Of a stretch of 64,000 nucleotides of DNA, positions 36,564-45,530 are shown piece by piece (position 1 is the first letter of the stretch; each line of letters opens with the position of its first letter). Under the pieces are notes generated by a model. It made no database searches, was not told where the DNA came from, and saw only the letters and a program-made list of their open reading frames with translations. The stretch covers positions 62,001 through 126,000 of the forward strand of contig NZ_VIQM01000025.1 of NCBI RefSeq assembly GCF_008520265.1. Direction: 5' to 3'. A program made the translations under genes and the position numbers. The stretch comes from Sphingobacterium cavernae (GTDB taxonomy: Bacteria; Bacteroidota; Bacteroidia; Sphingobacteriales; Sphingobacteriaceae).

Positions 36564-36684
36564 ATTTCTACAAAATCACCTTTTTTTTGCTAAAAAGTGT
36601 GATTTTGTTGTTTTTATGTTTTTATGTTTTGTATATTTATTACATCTTAGTATATAAAATAGAACTAAATTATATTTAATAAAA

Positions 36685-36864
36685 ATGGAAAACTACACAA
36701 AATTAAAAGAACTAGTAGCTTCTATCGAAGCTGACGCTGAAAAATTCTTCAACAACGGTAACTCAGCTGCGGGTACTCGTGTACGTAAAGGTTTACAAGA
36801 AATTAAAACTTTAGCGCAAGATATTCGTAACGAAGTTACAAATAAGAAAAACGAAGGTAAATAA
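36685..36864 (+). CDS. Histone H1-like protein, Hc1 family
   Basis: A 59-residue open frame with the conserved pattern of the Bacteroidota Hc1-like small proteins: MENYTKLKELVASIEADAEK, then FFNNGNSAAGTRVRKGLQEI, ending in a lysine/asparagine tail. Its mix of a helix with charged residues and a basic end fits a nucleoid-associated or small DNA-binding role, but direct function is not proven. An A-rich stretch precedes the ATG, and a terminator follows at 36889-36916. Upstream is a TTTG/TATATTTA pair (36604-36607 and 36632-36639) with a long 24-base spacer. Confidence 0.85.
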   Translation: MENYTKLKELVASIEADAEKFFNNGNSAAGTRVRKGLQEIKTLAQDIRNEVTNKKNEGK

Positions 36865-36888
36865 TCTTTGTATAACGTATTAAAAAAG

Positions 36889-36916
36889 AAAAGGCTCACC
36901 GAAAGTGAGCCTTTTT
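36889..36916 (+). terminator. Terminator of the Hc1-like gene
   Basis: AAAAGGCTCAC / GTGAGCCTTTT (36889-36899 and 36905-36915) with a 5-base loop and T run. It can also close the convergent GLPGLI gene at 36939. Confidence 0.85.
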
Positions 36917-36938
36917 AATTATAAGGAATACTTTTATT

Positions 36939-37727
36939 TTACATTAATGCTAATCGAATTACATAATCAACAGTAGATTTATTTAAGTAATTACTAAAAG
37001 CATCTGACATCATTTTAGCAATATCTCCACGACTCATCGTTTTCACTTTCGTATTTTCAACAGCTTTCTTATCCAGAATAACATTATTCGTAATTTCAAC
37101 TTTAGAAGCAAAGTATGATACGTGTTGACTCGGAACTACCAAACCTAAAATCAATCCTGGCAAACCATTAATCGATTCAGGTCCCCCATCTATTGGTATT
37201 TCATTTGCATAAAAGCCAATGACATATGTTGAATCTTCAGTTATTCCATTCGCACGTCTACAGTTGTATCCCGCAATTTCACGATACTCGTCAGTTATTG
37301 TCCATTTCACTTTCTTTAAAGTATCTTGAATTATAACTTTTTGTCCAATCAGATCATTATATCTTTTATATTCATTATTGGATAAATTTGAATACGTCGT
37401 TGCTTCAAAATCTAAAGCTAACATCATGATTATTTGTTTCATCATAGGATCTAAATCCTGTTTTTGAGATTCAAATAGCGTTTCGTTACCCTTGAATTTA
37501 AGTGATTTTTTCAACACAATATTTTCAGGTACGCGCGGTAACATAGCGGTCATCTGATTTTTTTGTGCTTCATCCGCTTTTTCTATAAATTGTTTGCGAA
37601 GTATATTTTTGGTATACATAGTCTTATCATAAAACACCGTTCCTTCTTCAGCAAACATCGCATATTGCGCATGAGCAGAATAACCAGCTCCCAATAAAAA
37701 TATGGTAAGTATATATAAGTATTTCAT
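36939..37727 (-). CDS. GLPGLI family protein
   Basis: A 262-residue secreted protein of the GLPGLI family, named for the central motif present here (NGLPGLILGLVVP). A signal peptide (KYLYILTIFLLGAGYSAHAQ) supports the start at 37727 rather than the upstream in-frame ATG at 37751, which overlaps the preceding gene. Family members are found next to TonB-dependent beta-barrels, as here (13 bases after the barrel stop). They are thought to act in the envelope with the barrel; the substrate is unknown. Confidence 0.9.
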   Translation of the reverse strand: MKYLYILTIFLLGAGYSAHAQYAMFAEEGTVFYDKTMYTKNILRKQFIEKADEAQKNQMTAMLPRVPENIVLKKSLKFKGNETLFESQKQDLDPMMKQIIMMLALDFEATTYSNLSNNEYKRYNDLIGQKVIIQDTLKKVKWTITDEYREIAGYNCRRANGITEDSTYVIGFYANEIPIDGGPESINGLPGLILGLVVPSQHVSYFASKVEITNNVILDKKAVENTKVKTMSRGDIAKMMSDAFSNYLNKSTVDYVIRLALM

Positions 37728-37740
37728 TTCTCTGTATTTA

Positions 37741-40461
37741 TTATTTAACAAACATTTTCGTAAAATCCCAAGACAATTTCAACATATAATAGCGTTGTAT
37801 TGTATCAAATCTTCTTTGCATAAAAATCGAATTGGACTGCATACGTGAGTAGCCTATATTCTGGTTTAATACGTCATTAATAACAAAATCTAACACTAAA
37901 GATTCGTTTTTCAAGAATTTCTTACTCACACCTGGATGAATCAAAAAGCGTTCTATTTTCTGATCAAATGCGGCTGTAGGAGCTTCATATGAGTAATCAT
38001 AATTTGTATACACTTTGAAAGTTTTTGAAAGGAAATATTCTAAACTTCCTCCAGATGTGAATACAAAACCATTGTTGTCTTGTTCTGGACTTAGATTCGA
38101 CTTCATTTGACGGTATTGAGGCGTAAATCTTGTCGAGAAATTAAATCCTGTTTTTGTTTGTCTTTGGATTTCATACGCCAAAGAATAGCTTTGTGTGTTT
38201 ACTTCATTTGCATTTCCATCAACAAAATTGTGGCTTCGTGATATTGAAAATACTGGCGAAATTGAGTTATCTAATACCAGATCCTTATTTAATCGGAAAT
38301 GATAACCTGCATACGCACTCAAATCCATATTATTCTTTCCATTCATGTTGTCCCAACGGTAATAATTCACACCATTATCTGTAGTGATATTTTGGACGAT
38401 AGGATCTTTTGTACTATTAAATGTACCTCCAATATATTTGAACTGATTGGATAAAATATTGAAACTATGATAAAAACCTTCAATTCTATTAGAAAACGAT
38501 GGATTTAAATTCTCATTACCAATATATTGGTTCAATTGATCCGAGTTATTCAAGATTGGTTGAATTTGATTCAATGCTGGCAACTGATTTTTACCATTAT
38601 AAGATATACGTAAATTTTTAGAAGTCGAAATTTTATAGTTTGTAACTAAACTAGGGTTATAAGTAAAGAAATTTCTTTCCAGCGACTTATTTGAATAATT
38701 ATTTACCTGCTTTAATTGATCGTCATTGAAATTATTAGTCAAATTAGCTGTTAATTTCTCTGTATTATAAATTAATGCAAGTTTATAATTGTTGCTAAAT
38801 CTATTATAATCGTAATTACTACTGAATACTTCGTCCAAATCATCGTATTTATTAGTAGCTGACTTATTAAATGATTCTAACAAAGATTCATTTGCTACAC
38901 GCGTAATATCATAACCTACAGAAAGATTGAAAGCTTTGGACAATGGCTCCGAATAAGTTACACCGCCTTTGAAAGATGATAAACGTTGATCTGTTGTTTT
39001 GTATTGATCTGTTACTGTTGTATCCTTCGATGTACTAATATTATTTACTAATATAGAATTCAAAAAACCTTGACCTGTAGTCTCTTCATTACTAGCTCCA
39101 ACATTCAATGATAATGATCTACCAGCTTTCATAAATTTCTTTGTATACAAAGCTGAAATACCCAAATTATCAATTTTGTGATCTTTTTCTTCATCACTTG
39201 AGTTACTTGACATTGGATTCATATTACTAGCAGAATTTTGAGATTTTATGGTTTCATTACTCCATAACATTTTTTTAGATGCATTTGCAGTAATTAAAAG
39301 TTGATTTAATGAATCAATTTTAGTGTCTAATCTAAAATTCACGCGATGTTGATCATTATCAGAATCAACACGTTTATTCTGCGTACTATTTATGACACCA
39401 GACATAATAGTCTCTTCATTACCATCAGCCTGAAGTTTACCATATTTGTAGCTCAAATTCAATTGGTACTTATCTTTTTTCCAACGGTCATTGAAATTTA
39501 CACCTGAATTAATGACGCGAGGAATACCTATAACACCTTGCCCAGAAAAAGGATCGTTCACCACCATGACACCTCCTTCAAAGGATGCATCCATATCGAT
39601 GCCATATTTTTGCGCATCTTGCCAATTCATCGATGTAGTTCCATTATTACCAAAAAGCCCGTAAGCAGATAATTTTTTAGAGCCTTTGAACATGTTTAAC
39701 ATCAATTGCCCCATATAATATTCATCTGTACCAACCCCTCCTAATGCTTTACCAAACATACCGTTCTTTGCATCATCTTTCAATTGCACATTGATCGTTT
39801 GCTCACGTACACCATCGTCTACGCCTGTCCGCTCAGCTTGATCTGATTTCTTTTCAAAAACTTGAACTTTGTCCACCATATCTGAACGAAGATTGCGCGT
39901 TACCAAAGTTGGATCATCACCAAAGAACTCCTCTCCATCAACCAGTACCTTTTTCACGGTCTTACCTTGTGCTGTAATATTTCCCGATGCGTCCACTGTT
40001 ATACCTGGAAGAACTTTTAAAAGGTCTTCTACTTTAGCATTCTTTTCTACAGTAAATTGAGAAGCATCATATTCGGTGGTATCGCCTTTAATCGTAATTG
40101 CTGCTCTTCTCTTAACAACAACTTCTTCGATCAGGTGTGCTACACTAGATAATAGAATCTCTCCTAAATCAGTCTTATTATCTGAAGCTTTTACTTCTTG
40201 GATAAAATCTGCATATTTAGGATAAGATATCATCACGAGATGATCGCCATTAGCAGGTTTGTTAAATTCGAAATAGCCATTTTCGTTTGCTCGTGTGTAG
40301 TCAACCAAAAGCGAATCTTTTGATTGAACCAACATGATTGAAGCATTTTTCAGTTTCAGTTTGTCTGTAATATCCAATACTTGACCTGTTATTTTGTTTT
40401 GTGCTTGGCTACTGACCACAAAACCAAAAAAGGTCAACAGCAATAGGAAAATTCCCTTCAT
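37741..40461 (-). CDS. TonB-dependent receptor-like outer-membrane beta-barrel protein with N-terminal carboxypeptidase-regulatory-like domain
   Basis: A 906-residue outer-membrane protein. The signal peptide ends in SSQAQ (LTFFGFVVSSQAQ). Residues 22-110 are a carboxypeptidase-regulatory-like beta sandwich (ITGQVLDITDKLKLKNASIMLV). A plug-like region follows (DLLKVLPGITVDASGNITAQGKTVKKVLVDGEEFFGDDPTLVTRNL), then a long beta-barrel with alternating aromatic/polar strands. The last residues (LSWDFTKMFVK) end in an aromatic strand. It is the outer-membrane beta-barrel 3-type family rather than a SusC. It pairs with the GLPGLI gene. The ligand is unknown; an iron or peptide role would be speculation. 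Confidence 0.9.
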   Translation of the reverse strand: MKGIFLLLLTFFGFVVSSQAQNKITGQVLDITDKLKLKNASIMLVQSKDSLLVDYTRANENGYFEFNKPANGDHLVMISYPKYADFIQEVKASDNKTDLGEILLSSVAHLIEEVVVKRRAAITIKGDTTEYDASQFTVEKNAKVEDLLKVLPGITVDASGNITAQGKTVKKVLVDGEEFFGDDPTLVTRNLRSDMVDKVQVFEKKSDQAERTGVDDGVREQTINVQLKDDAKNGMFGKALGGVGTDEYYMGQLMLNMFKGSKKLSAYGLFGNNGTTSMNWQDAQKYGIDMDASFEGGVMVVNDPFSGQGVIGIPRVINSGVNFNDRWKKDKYQLNLSYKYGKLQADGNEETIMSGVINSTQNKRVDSDNDQHRVNFRLDTKIDSLNQLLITANASKKMLWSNETIKSQNSASNMNPMSSNSSDEEKDHKIDNLGISALYTKKFMKAGRSLSLNVGASNEETTGQGFLNSILVNNISTSKDTTVTDQYKTTDQRLSSFKGGVTYSEPLSKAFNLSVGYDITRVANESLLESFNKSATNKYDDLDEVFSSNYDYNRFSNNYKLALIYNTEKLTANLTNNFNDDQLKQVNNYSNKSLERNFFTYNPSLVTNYKISTSKNLRISYNGKNQLPALNQIQPILNNSDQLNQYIGNENLNPSFSNRIEGFYHSFNILSNQFKYIGGTFNSTKDPIVQNITTDNGVNYYRWDNMNGKNNMDLSAYAGYHFRLNKDLVLDNSISPVFSISRSHNFVDGNANEVNTQSYSLAYEIQRQTKTGFNFSTRFTPQYRQMKSNLSPEQDNNGFVFTSGGSLEYFLSKTFKVYTNYDYSYEAPTAAFDQKIERFLIHPGVSKKFLKNESLVLDFVINDVLNQNIGYSRMQSNSIFMQRRFDTIQRYYMLKLSWDFTKMFVK

Positions 40462-40685
40462 AAGTATTTAGTTAAATAATTTTTAAATAAAATAGATTGG
40501 TGTTTTTGCATATTTAGGTACAAAGAAAATATTCTAAATTGATTTATTCGTATGAAATATTGTTAATTATTTATTATCATCGGTGAAACCCTACCTTTTA
40601 TCGGTAAAATAGCTTAATACAATTTCAAATGTTTTATGACTATTTAGTTTCCATCACAACAAAAGGTTATTAAACAAATAATCCC

Positions 40686-40693
40686 TATTTTTG
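40686..40693 (+). promoter_or_regulatory. -7 promoter box of the M20 peptidase gene
   Basis: TATTTTTG matches TAnnTTTG exactly and lies 16 bases before the ATG at 40710. No clear TTTG is found 19 bases upstream. Confidence 0.45.
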
Positions 40694-40709
40694 TAAAAAC
40701 ATTTTTCAA

Positions 40710-42080
40710 ATGCAAAACATCAAAGAATATGTAGAAGCGAACAAAGATCGTTTCTTAGAAGAATTATTTGAATTATTGCGCTTTCCATCAGTAAGTGCTG
40801 ATCCTCAATATAAAGAAGGCGTACTAAATACAGCTGAATTTGTAGCTCAAAAATTAAAAGATGCAGGTGCAGATAATGTAGAAATCTGTCCTACAGCAGG
40901 CTATCCTATTGTTTATGGTGAGAAAATTTTTGATACTTCTTTACCAACGGTATTGGTATACGGTCACTACGACGTACAACCTGCTGATCCATTAGAATTG
41001 TGGGACACACCTCCATTCGAACCTACAGTACGTGATGGAAAGATCTATGCGCGTGGTGCTGCCGATGACAAAGGTCAATTCTACATGCATGTAAAGGCTT
41101 TCGAATACATGGTTCGTGAGAACCAATTAGCATGTAACGTAAAATTCATGATTGAAGGTGAAGAAGAAGTTGGGTCAGAAAATTTGGGAATTTTTGTAGC
41201 AGCAAACAAAGAACGTTTGAAAGCTGATGTAATTGTAATTTCAGATACGTCAATGATCAGCTTAGAAACTCCCTCTTTAGAAACTGGTCTTCGTGGTCTT
41301 TCTTATGTAGAAGTAGAAGTGACTGGTCCAAACCGCGACCTTCACTCTGGTGTGTACGGTGGAGCTGTTGCAAATCCAGCTACTATTCTTGCTAAAATGA
41401 TTGCTTCTCTTCACGATGAAAACAACCACATCACGATTCCCAATTTCTACGACGATGTAGTAGAGTTAACTCCAGAAGAAAGAAAAGCGTTAAACGAAGC
41501 TCCTTTTGATATCGAAGAATACAAAACAGATTTAGGTGTTGCAGATGTATGGGGTGAAGAAGGTTATTCTTCTATCGAACGTACAGGTACACGTCCTACA
41601 TTAGAGGTAAACGGTATTTGGGGTGGTTATATTGGCGAAGGTGCTAAAACTGTATTACCTTCTAAAGCATACGCGAAGATCTCTATGCGTTTGGTTCCAA
41701 ATCAAAATTCGGAGCGTATTACGAAGTTGTTCAAAGATCATTTTGAAGCTATCGCACCAAAATCTGTAAAAGTAGAGGTAAAACCGCATCATGGTGGTGA
41801 ACCAGTAGTAACTCCAACAGATAGCATCGCCTACAAAGCCGCGGAGAAAGCTCTTGAAGTAGCATTCAATAAAAAACCTATTCCTACACGTGGTGGTGGA
41901 TCAATTCCAATCGTAGCTTTATTTGAAAAAGAATTGGGTATCAAAACTGTATTAATGGGATTTGGATTAGACAGTGATAACCTACACTCTCCAAACGAGA
42001 AATATGGTATCGAAAACTATTTAAAAGGTATCGAAACTATTCCTTTGTTTCACAAATACTACGCTGAATTAAGCAAATAA
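40710..42080 (+). CDS. M20 family dipeptidase
   Basis: A 456-residue cytoplasmic metallodipeptidase (M20/CNDP-like). The zinc residues appear as His in VYGHYDVQP, bridging Asp in GAADDKGQFY, catalytic Glu pair in IEGEEEVGSENLG, Asp in VISDTSM and the C-terminal His in DSDNLHSPNEKYG. The lid domain begins after LHSGVYGG. It hydrolyses dipeptides, a natural partner in the cell for the dipeptides released by the S46 enzyme encoded at 34422. Confidence 0.93.
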   Translation: MQNIKEYVEANKDRFLEELFELLRFPSVSADPQYKEGVLNTAEFVAQKLKDAGADNVEICPTAGYPIVYGEKIFDTSLPTVLVYGHYDVQPADPLELWDTPPFEPTVRDGKIYARGAADDKGQFYMHVKAFEYMVRENQLACNVKFMIEGEEEVGSENLGIFVAANKERLKADVIVISDTSMISLETPSLETGLRGLSYVEVEVTGPNRDLHSGVYGGAVANPATILAKMIASLHDENNHITIPNFYDDVVELTPEERKALNEAPFDIEEYKTDLGVADVWGEEGYSSIERTGTRPTLEVNGIWGGYIGEGAKTVLPSKAYAKISMRLVPNQNSERITKLFKDHFEAIAPKSVKVEVKPHHGGEPVVTPTDSIAYKAAEKALEVAFNKKPIPTRGGGSIPIVALFEKELGIKTVLMGFGLDSDNLHSPNEKYGIENYLKGIETIPLFHKYYAELSK

Positions 42081-42103
42081 TTCAGTTTTAAAATATCATA
42101 ATT

Positions 42104-42138
42104 TAGTAGGTCTAGCATTTCTAGACCTATTATTTTTT
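42104..42138 (+). terminator. Terminator of the M20 peptidase gene
   Basis: TAGTAGGTCTAG / CTAGACCTATTA (42104-42115 and 42121-42132) pairs with one G-T wobble and a 5-base loop, followed by a run of T. Confidence 0.75.
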
Positions 42139-42179
42139 GATATATTCGTTGCTATTAATCTATACTTACTCATGATTTT

Positions 42180-42923
42180 ATGCCGAGAATATTAAGAAAA
42201 ACACATACCTTTCTTTACTTAGGAGCTGTAATACTGTTTTTTATTCCTTTCTATCCATTTCTATACTTTTTCACGCGAAAGCCCAACAAATATTTCAATC
42301 AAATCGTATTCTGCCGAAAATGGATCAGCCTATTATCGACAGCTATTGTAGGTATCCGGTTCCAAGTTGAGTACGAAGAAGAATTAGACTGGAGCAAACC
42401 GTACATCATTTGTCCAAATCATACCTCCATATTAGATATCACCGCGCTTACTTTCCTTTGTCCACAGCCCTTTTCTTTTATGGGAAAAGTTGAGCTGCTA
42501 GATAATCCAGTGACTGCGATGTTTTTCAGAAGCATCGATATCACGGTAGATCGAAAAAGTAAAATTTCTGCATTCAAAGCATTCATAAAAGCAGATGAAA
42601 GATTGAAAGAAGGAAAATCCATTGTCATATTCCCCGAAGGGAAAATTGATGATGAATATCCGCCACAACTGCATGAATTCAAATCGGGCTCCTTTCGATT
42701 GGCCATTGATAATAAAATTCAAATTTTGCCTGTAGTCATAAAAGATGCTTGGCGTATATTGTGGGATGGGGGAATGACTTACGGTTCTAGACCCGGAGTC
42801 GTGCACATCAAAACTCTTAAACCAATTGACACAGAGAAACTTACAGAAGCGCAATTAGACGAATTACAACATTACGTATACGATAAAATGAAGCGCGATT
42901 GGTTAGAATCTAATCCGCTTTAA
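42180..42923 (+). CDS. 1-acyl-sn-glycerol-3-phosphate acyltransferase (PlsC-like)
   Basis: A 247-residue membrane-bound acyltransferase of phospholipid synthesis. The PlsC motif NHTSILD (NHxxxxD, about 80-86) and the FPEGKID segment (about 156-161) are present. One or two hydrophobic helices lie before them (VILFFIPFYPFLYF). It transfers an acyl group to lysophosphatidic acid, or could act on a lysophospholipid or ornithine lipid. It stands between terminators. Confidence 0.88.
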   Translation: MPRILRKTHTFLYLGAVILFFIPFYPFLYFFTRKPNKYFNQIVFCRKWISLLSTAIVGIRFQVEYEEELDWSKPYIICPNHTSILDITALTFLCPQPFSFMGKVELLDNPVTAMFFRSIDITVDRKSKISAFKAFIKADERLKEGKSIVIFPEGKIDDEYPPQLHEFKSGSFRLAIDNKIQILPVVIKDAWRILWDGGMTYGSRPGVVHIKTLKPIDTEKLTEAQLDELQHYVYDKMKRDWLESNPL

Positions 42924-42974
42924 AACCTAAAAAAAAGAGACTTTCCACATTAATGTAATTTCGCTGCTATTTAA

Positions 42975-43005
42975 CTTGCTTTTATTAAATATTATATTAT
43001 TTTTG
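42975..43005 (+). promoter_or_regulatory. Promoter of the DUF2795-type gene
   Basis: CTTG (42975-42978), exactly 19 bases, then TATTTTTG (42998-43005). This is a near-consensus Bacteroidota promoter, 30 bases before the ATG. Confidence 0.55.
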
Positions 43006-43034
43006 CGAAAAGTGAAATTTAAAATTGTAAGACT

Positions 43035-43256
43035 ATGTATTGGACTCTAGAATTAGCATCACACTTAGAAGATGCACCATGGCCTGCAACAAAAGATGAA
43101 TTAATCGACTATGCAATTCGTTCTGGTGCTCCTGTAGAAGTAATAGAAAATCTTCAAGCTTTGGAAGATGATGGCGAGCCTTACGAAAACATCGAAGAGA
43201 TTTGGCCGGATTACCCAACAAAAGATGATTTCTTTTTTAATGAAGACGAGTATTAA
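43035..43256 (+). CDS. DUF2795 family protein
   Basis: A 73-residue acidic protein. LASHLEDAPWPATKDELIDYAIRSGAPVEVIENLQAL matches the small DUF2795 fold found in many bacteria, followed by an acidic tail (DDGEPYENIEEIWPDYP, DFFFNEDEY) typical of the Bacteroidota form. The function is unknown. It has its own promoter and terminator and appears to be highly expressed if judged by the clean, near-consensus promoter. Confidence 0.88.
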   Translation: MYWTLELASHLEDAPWPATKDELIDYAIRSGAPVEVIENLQALEDDGEPYENIEEIWPDYPTKDDFFFNEDEY

Positions 43257-43261
43257 TTTAG

Positions 43262-43298
43262 AATAAAAATCGCACTATTAATTAGTGCGATTTTTATT
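43262..43298 (+). terminator. Terminator of the DUF2795-type gene
   Basis: A perfect 16-bp stem with core ATCGCACTA/TAGTGCGAT (arms 43262-43277 and 43283-43298) followed by a T run. Confidence 0.85.
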
Positions 43299-43378
43299 TT
43301 TTATCCCAAAATGCTCTGGGATTAATAATTTTGTTAAACGATTTTCAATTACCTTTGTCTTTATTAGAAACAACAGGT

Positions 43379-44320
43379 ATGCAAAAATCTTTAGGCATTT
43401 GCTTATTCATTATTTTAATTGCAAAAATTAATTTCGCTCAAAATTTCCCTATTAGGGATAAGTCTAGTAAATCTACGCTTAGCATCCAACCTAAAATAGG
43501 CTACTCAATATCCAAAACATCATTTAATATTTCAGGAAATGAATCCGGCAAGAACCCGAATGTTCTTTCCGAACTCATTTGGGATCCAACCAACGCTTTG
43601 GAATATGGGATAGAAATGAAATTATCCCATAAAAAGTTCGTTTTAAACGGGGAAATCCTTTTAAATAAAACCTTGAGTGGTAACGTAACAGACTTTGATT
43701 ATGATGGTGATAATCGTACACAATCTTACACACAATTATATCTTAGCAATCACAAAGGCACAGGTCATTCCATCAAAGTTCAGCCTGGGATTGACTGGAG
43801 TACGCAAGAAAACCTATCCTTCGTCACCTACTTGAGTTTTAATCATTCCAGTCGTAGTTTGTATTTATTAAACGATAAAAATTGGAGAAGCAATGATAGA
43901 AACTATTTACCTGGACTCAATTCGTATTATAAATATAAATTCCCTAATTATGGAGCAGGTATAGCTATGGATTATGGGTTTAACGAAAATTGGTCAACAC
44001 AAATAACAGTTGAAGGTTATCTTTCCAAATATTACGCATATGGTAACTGGAATTTGATTGAAGACTTCGAAAAACCTATTAGTTATGAACACAAAGGAAA
44101 TGGCAAAAAGATATTCACAACTGTAGGACTATCTTATGCATTATCACCAAATACTCGTATAGGGCTTCAATATAATTTGGGGCATTTTAACGTACAAAAT
44201 GGTAAAGACTACCTTTATCATAAGGTCGATGGTGTACTTAGAACGCGATTGAATGATGCCAATGAAACAAAACATTCATTACTATTGAATATAAATTATA
44301 AACTACCATTGAGCCATTAG
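43379..44320 (+). CDS. Putative outer-membrane beta-barrel protein
   Basis: A secreted protein of about 313 residues with alternating aromatic and polar residues in strands through its length, such as YSISKTSFNIS, GIEMKLSHKKFVLNGE and FTTVGLSYALSPNTRIGLQYNLGHF. A signal peptide (LGICLFIILIAKINFAQ) supports ATG 43379 over the upstream ATG 43331; a TACCTTTG box at 43350-43357 also places the transcript start between them. The barrel looks like the omptin-like/Protochlamydia outer-membrane type. I do not see a conserved active site, so no function is offered. Confidence 0.65.
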   Translation: MQKSLGICLFIILIAKINFAQNFPIRDKSSKSTLSIQPKIGYSISKTSFNISGNESGKNPNVLSELIWDPTNALEYGIEMKLSHKKFVLNGEILLNKTLSGNVTDFDYDGDNRTQSYTQLYLSNHKGTGHSIKVQPGIDWSTQENLSFVTYLSFNHSSRSLYLLNDKNWRSNDRNYLPGLNSYYKYKFPNYGAGIAMDYGFNENWSTQITVEGYLSKYYAYGNWNLIEDFEKPISYEHKGNGKKIFTTVGLSYALSPNTRIGLQYNLGHFNVQNGKDYLYHKVDGVLRTRLNDANETKHSLLLNINYKLPLSH

Positions 44321-44374
44321 ACTCACACATTAATCCTTTCTCATCTTTCGCAGTCGAATCCTAAAAATTAAACT

Positions 44375-44833
44375 ATGCGCATAATTTTATCCATTCTATT
44401 TTCTATACAAAGCATTTTTCTTTTTGGGCAGAACCAAGATTCAATTCCTACAAAAGAGCATGATTTGCACATCCTAAAAAACTTTATTCACGATTTGGCA
44501 AATGATGAAATTAGAGCAGATGTGATATTGAGTAAATATGTCATTATCGAAAATCCAAATGACGAATTATATGATTATTTGGAAGTAAGTTTGGATGAAT
44601 TGCGTATCAATCTCTTAAGTAAGAAAATTGAGGATATTCAATATATTCCTTTTGCGCAAATGCCGCGCAAAGATACACGTGATATTGATTTGGAAGAATT
44701 AGACAGCAATCGAGTTTACTTTTTGCATTACAGAAATCGTCAAGTAGTGGCTCTTTACTTAGCACAAGATAAAATCGCATCATTTACATTGGTTTCTAAA
44801 GGAAATAACAAAGCACATTTTGTGTTGTATTAA
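44375..44833 (+). CDS. Secreted protein of unknown function
   Basis: A 152-residue protein with a signal peptide (ILSILFSIQSIFLFGQ). The mature part is helical and acidic, then ends in strands (RVYFLHYRNRQVVALYLAQDKIASFTLV). No family is recognised. It lies 54 bases after the barrel gene on the same strand and could be part of the same transcript. Confidence 0.6.
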   Translation: MRIILSILFSIQSIFLFGQNQDSIPTKEHDLHILKNFIHDLANDEIRADVILSKYVIIENPNDELYDYLEVSLDELRINLLSKKIEDIQYIPFAQMPRKDTRDIDLEELDSNRVYFLHYRNRQVVALYLAQDKIASFTLVSKGNNKAHFVLY

Positions 44834-44861
44834 TAATTGATTTTATTTCTTAAATTCAATT

Positions 44862-45458
44862 ATGCAAGTAGAGTTTAAGAAAGAAGAAATTGTTCAACAA
44901 GTAATTTCCTTATTTGAAAATATACAGACTTTATCCCACAATCTTAAGGATAGTATTTTCGAATGGACTGATGTTATTACCTTTAAAAAGAAGGAGAAGC
45001 TTCTACATATTGGCGAAACCAGTAAATACATATACTTTATTGCTAAAGGAACACTTCGTTCCTATTATCTTGATCAAGGAGGAAATGATAAAACGTCGTG
45101 GTTTTTGTTCGAAAATGAATTAGCTATATCTGTCTTTAGCTTTTTCAGCCAGAAACCATCTTTCGAGGCTTTGGAAGCTCTTGAAGAATGTGTACTGCTA
45201 AGATTGAGTTTTAATAAATTACAACAGCTATACATTGAATTTCCAGAATTTAACTATATCGGAAGAATATTGACCGAACAGTATTATATTCGCAGTGAAG
45301 CTAAAGCCAATGCCTTACGTATGTTATCCGCCAATGAACGATATCAACAACTGTTAGTACAATATCCTCACATTATACAGCGCGTATCGTTAGGCCATAT
45401 TGCTTCTTATTTAGGTATTACCCAACACACCTTGAGCCGTATTCGTTCGAAGGTTTAA
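44862..45458 (+). CDS. Crp/Fnr family transcriptional regulator
   Basis: A 198-residue regulator. Residues 25-125 form a cyclic-nucleotide-binding-type beta roll (KLLHIGETSKYIYFIAKGTLRSYY, SFFSQKPSFEALEALEECVLLRL) without the residues that usually bind cAMP. A C-terminal helix-turn-helix (LGHIASYLGITQHTLSRIRSKV) ends the protein. This cluster is often found in Bacteroidota next to oxidoreductase genes that it controls, as here with the broken FAD-linked gene. Confidence 0.9.
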   Translation: MQVEFKKEEIVQQVISLFENIQTLSHNLKDSIFEWTDVITFKKKEKLLHIGETSKYIYFIAKGTLRSYYLDQGGNDKTSWFLFENELAISVFSFFSQKPSFEALEALEECVLLRLSFNKLQQLYIEFPEFNYIGRILTEQYYIRSEAKANALRMLSANERYQQLLVQYPHIIQRVSLGHIASYLGITQHTLSRIRSKV

Positions 45459-45530
45459 TTTTTTGCCTTAAGGCAAATTTAAATCTATCCTTACCATCTA
45501 ATTTTATATTCTGTCAACAATATCAAGAAT

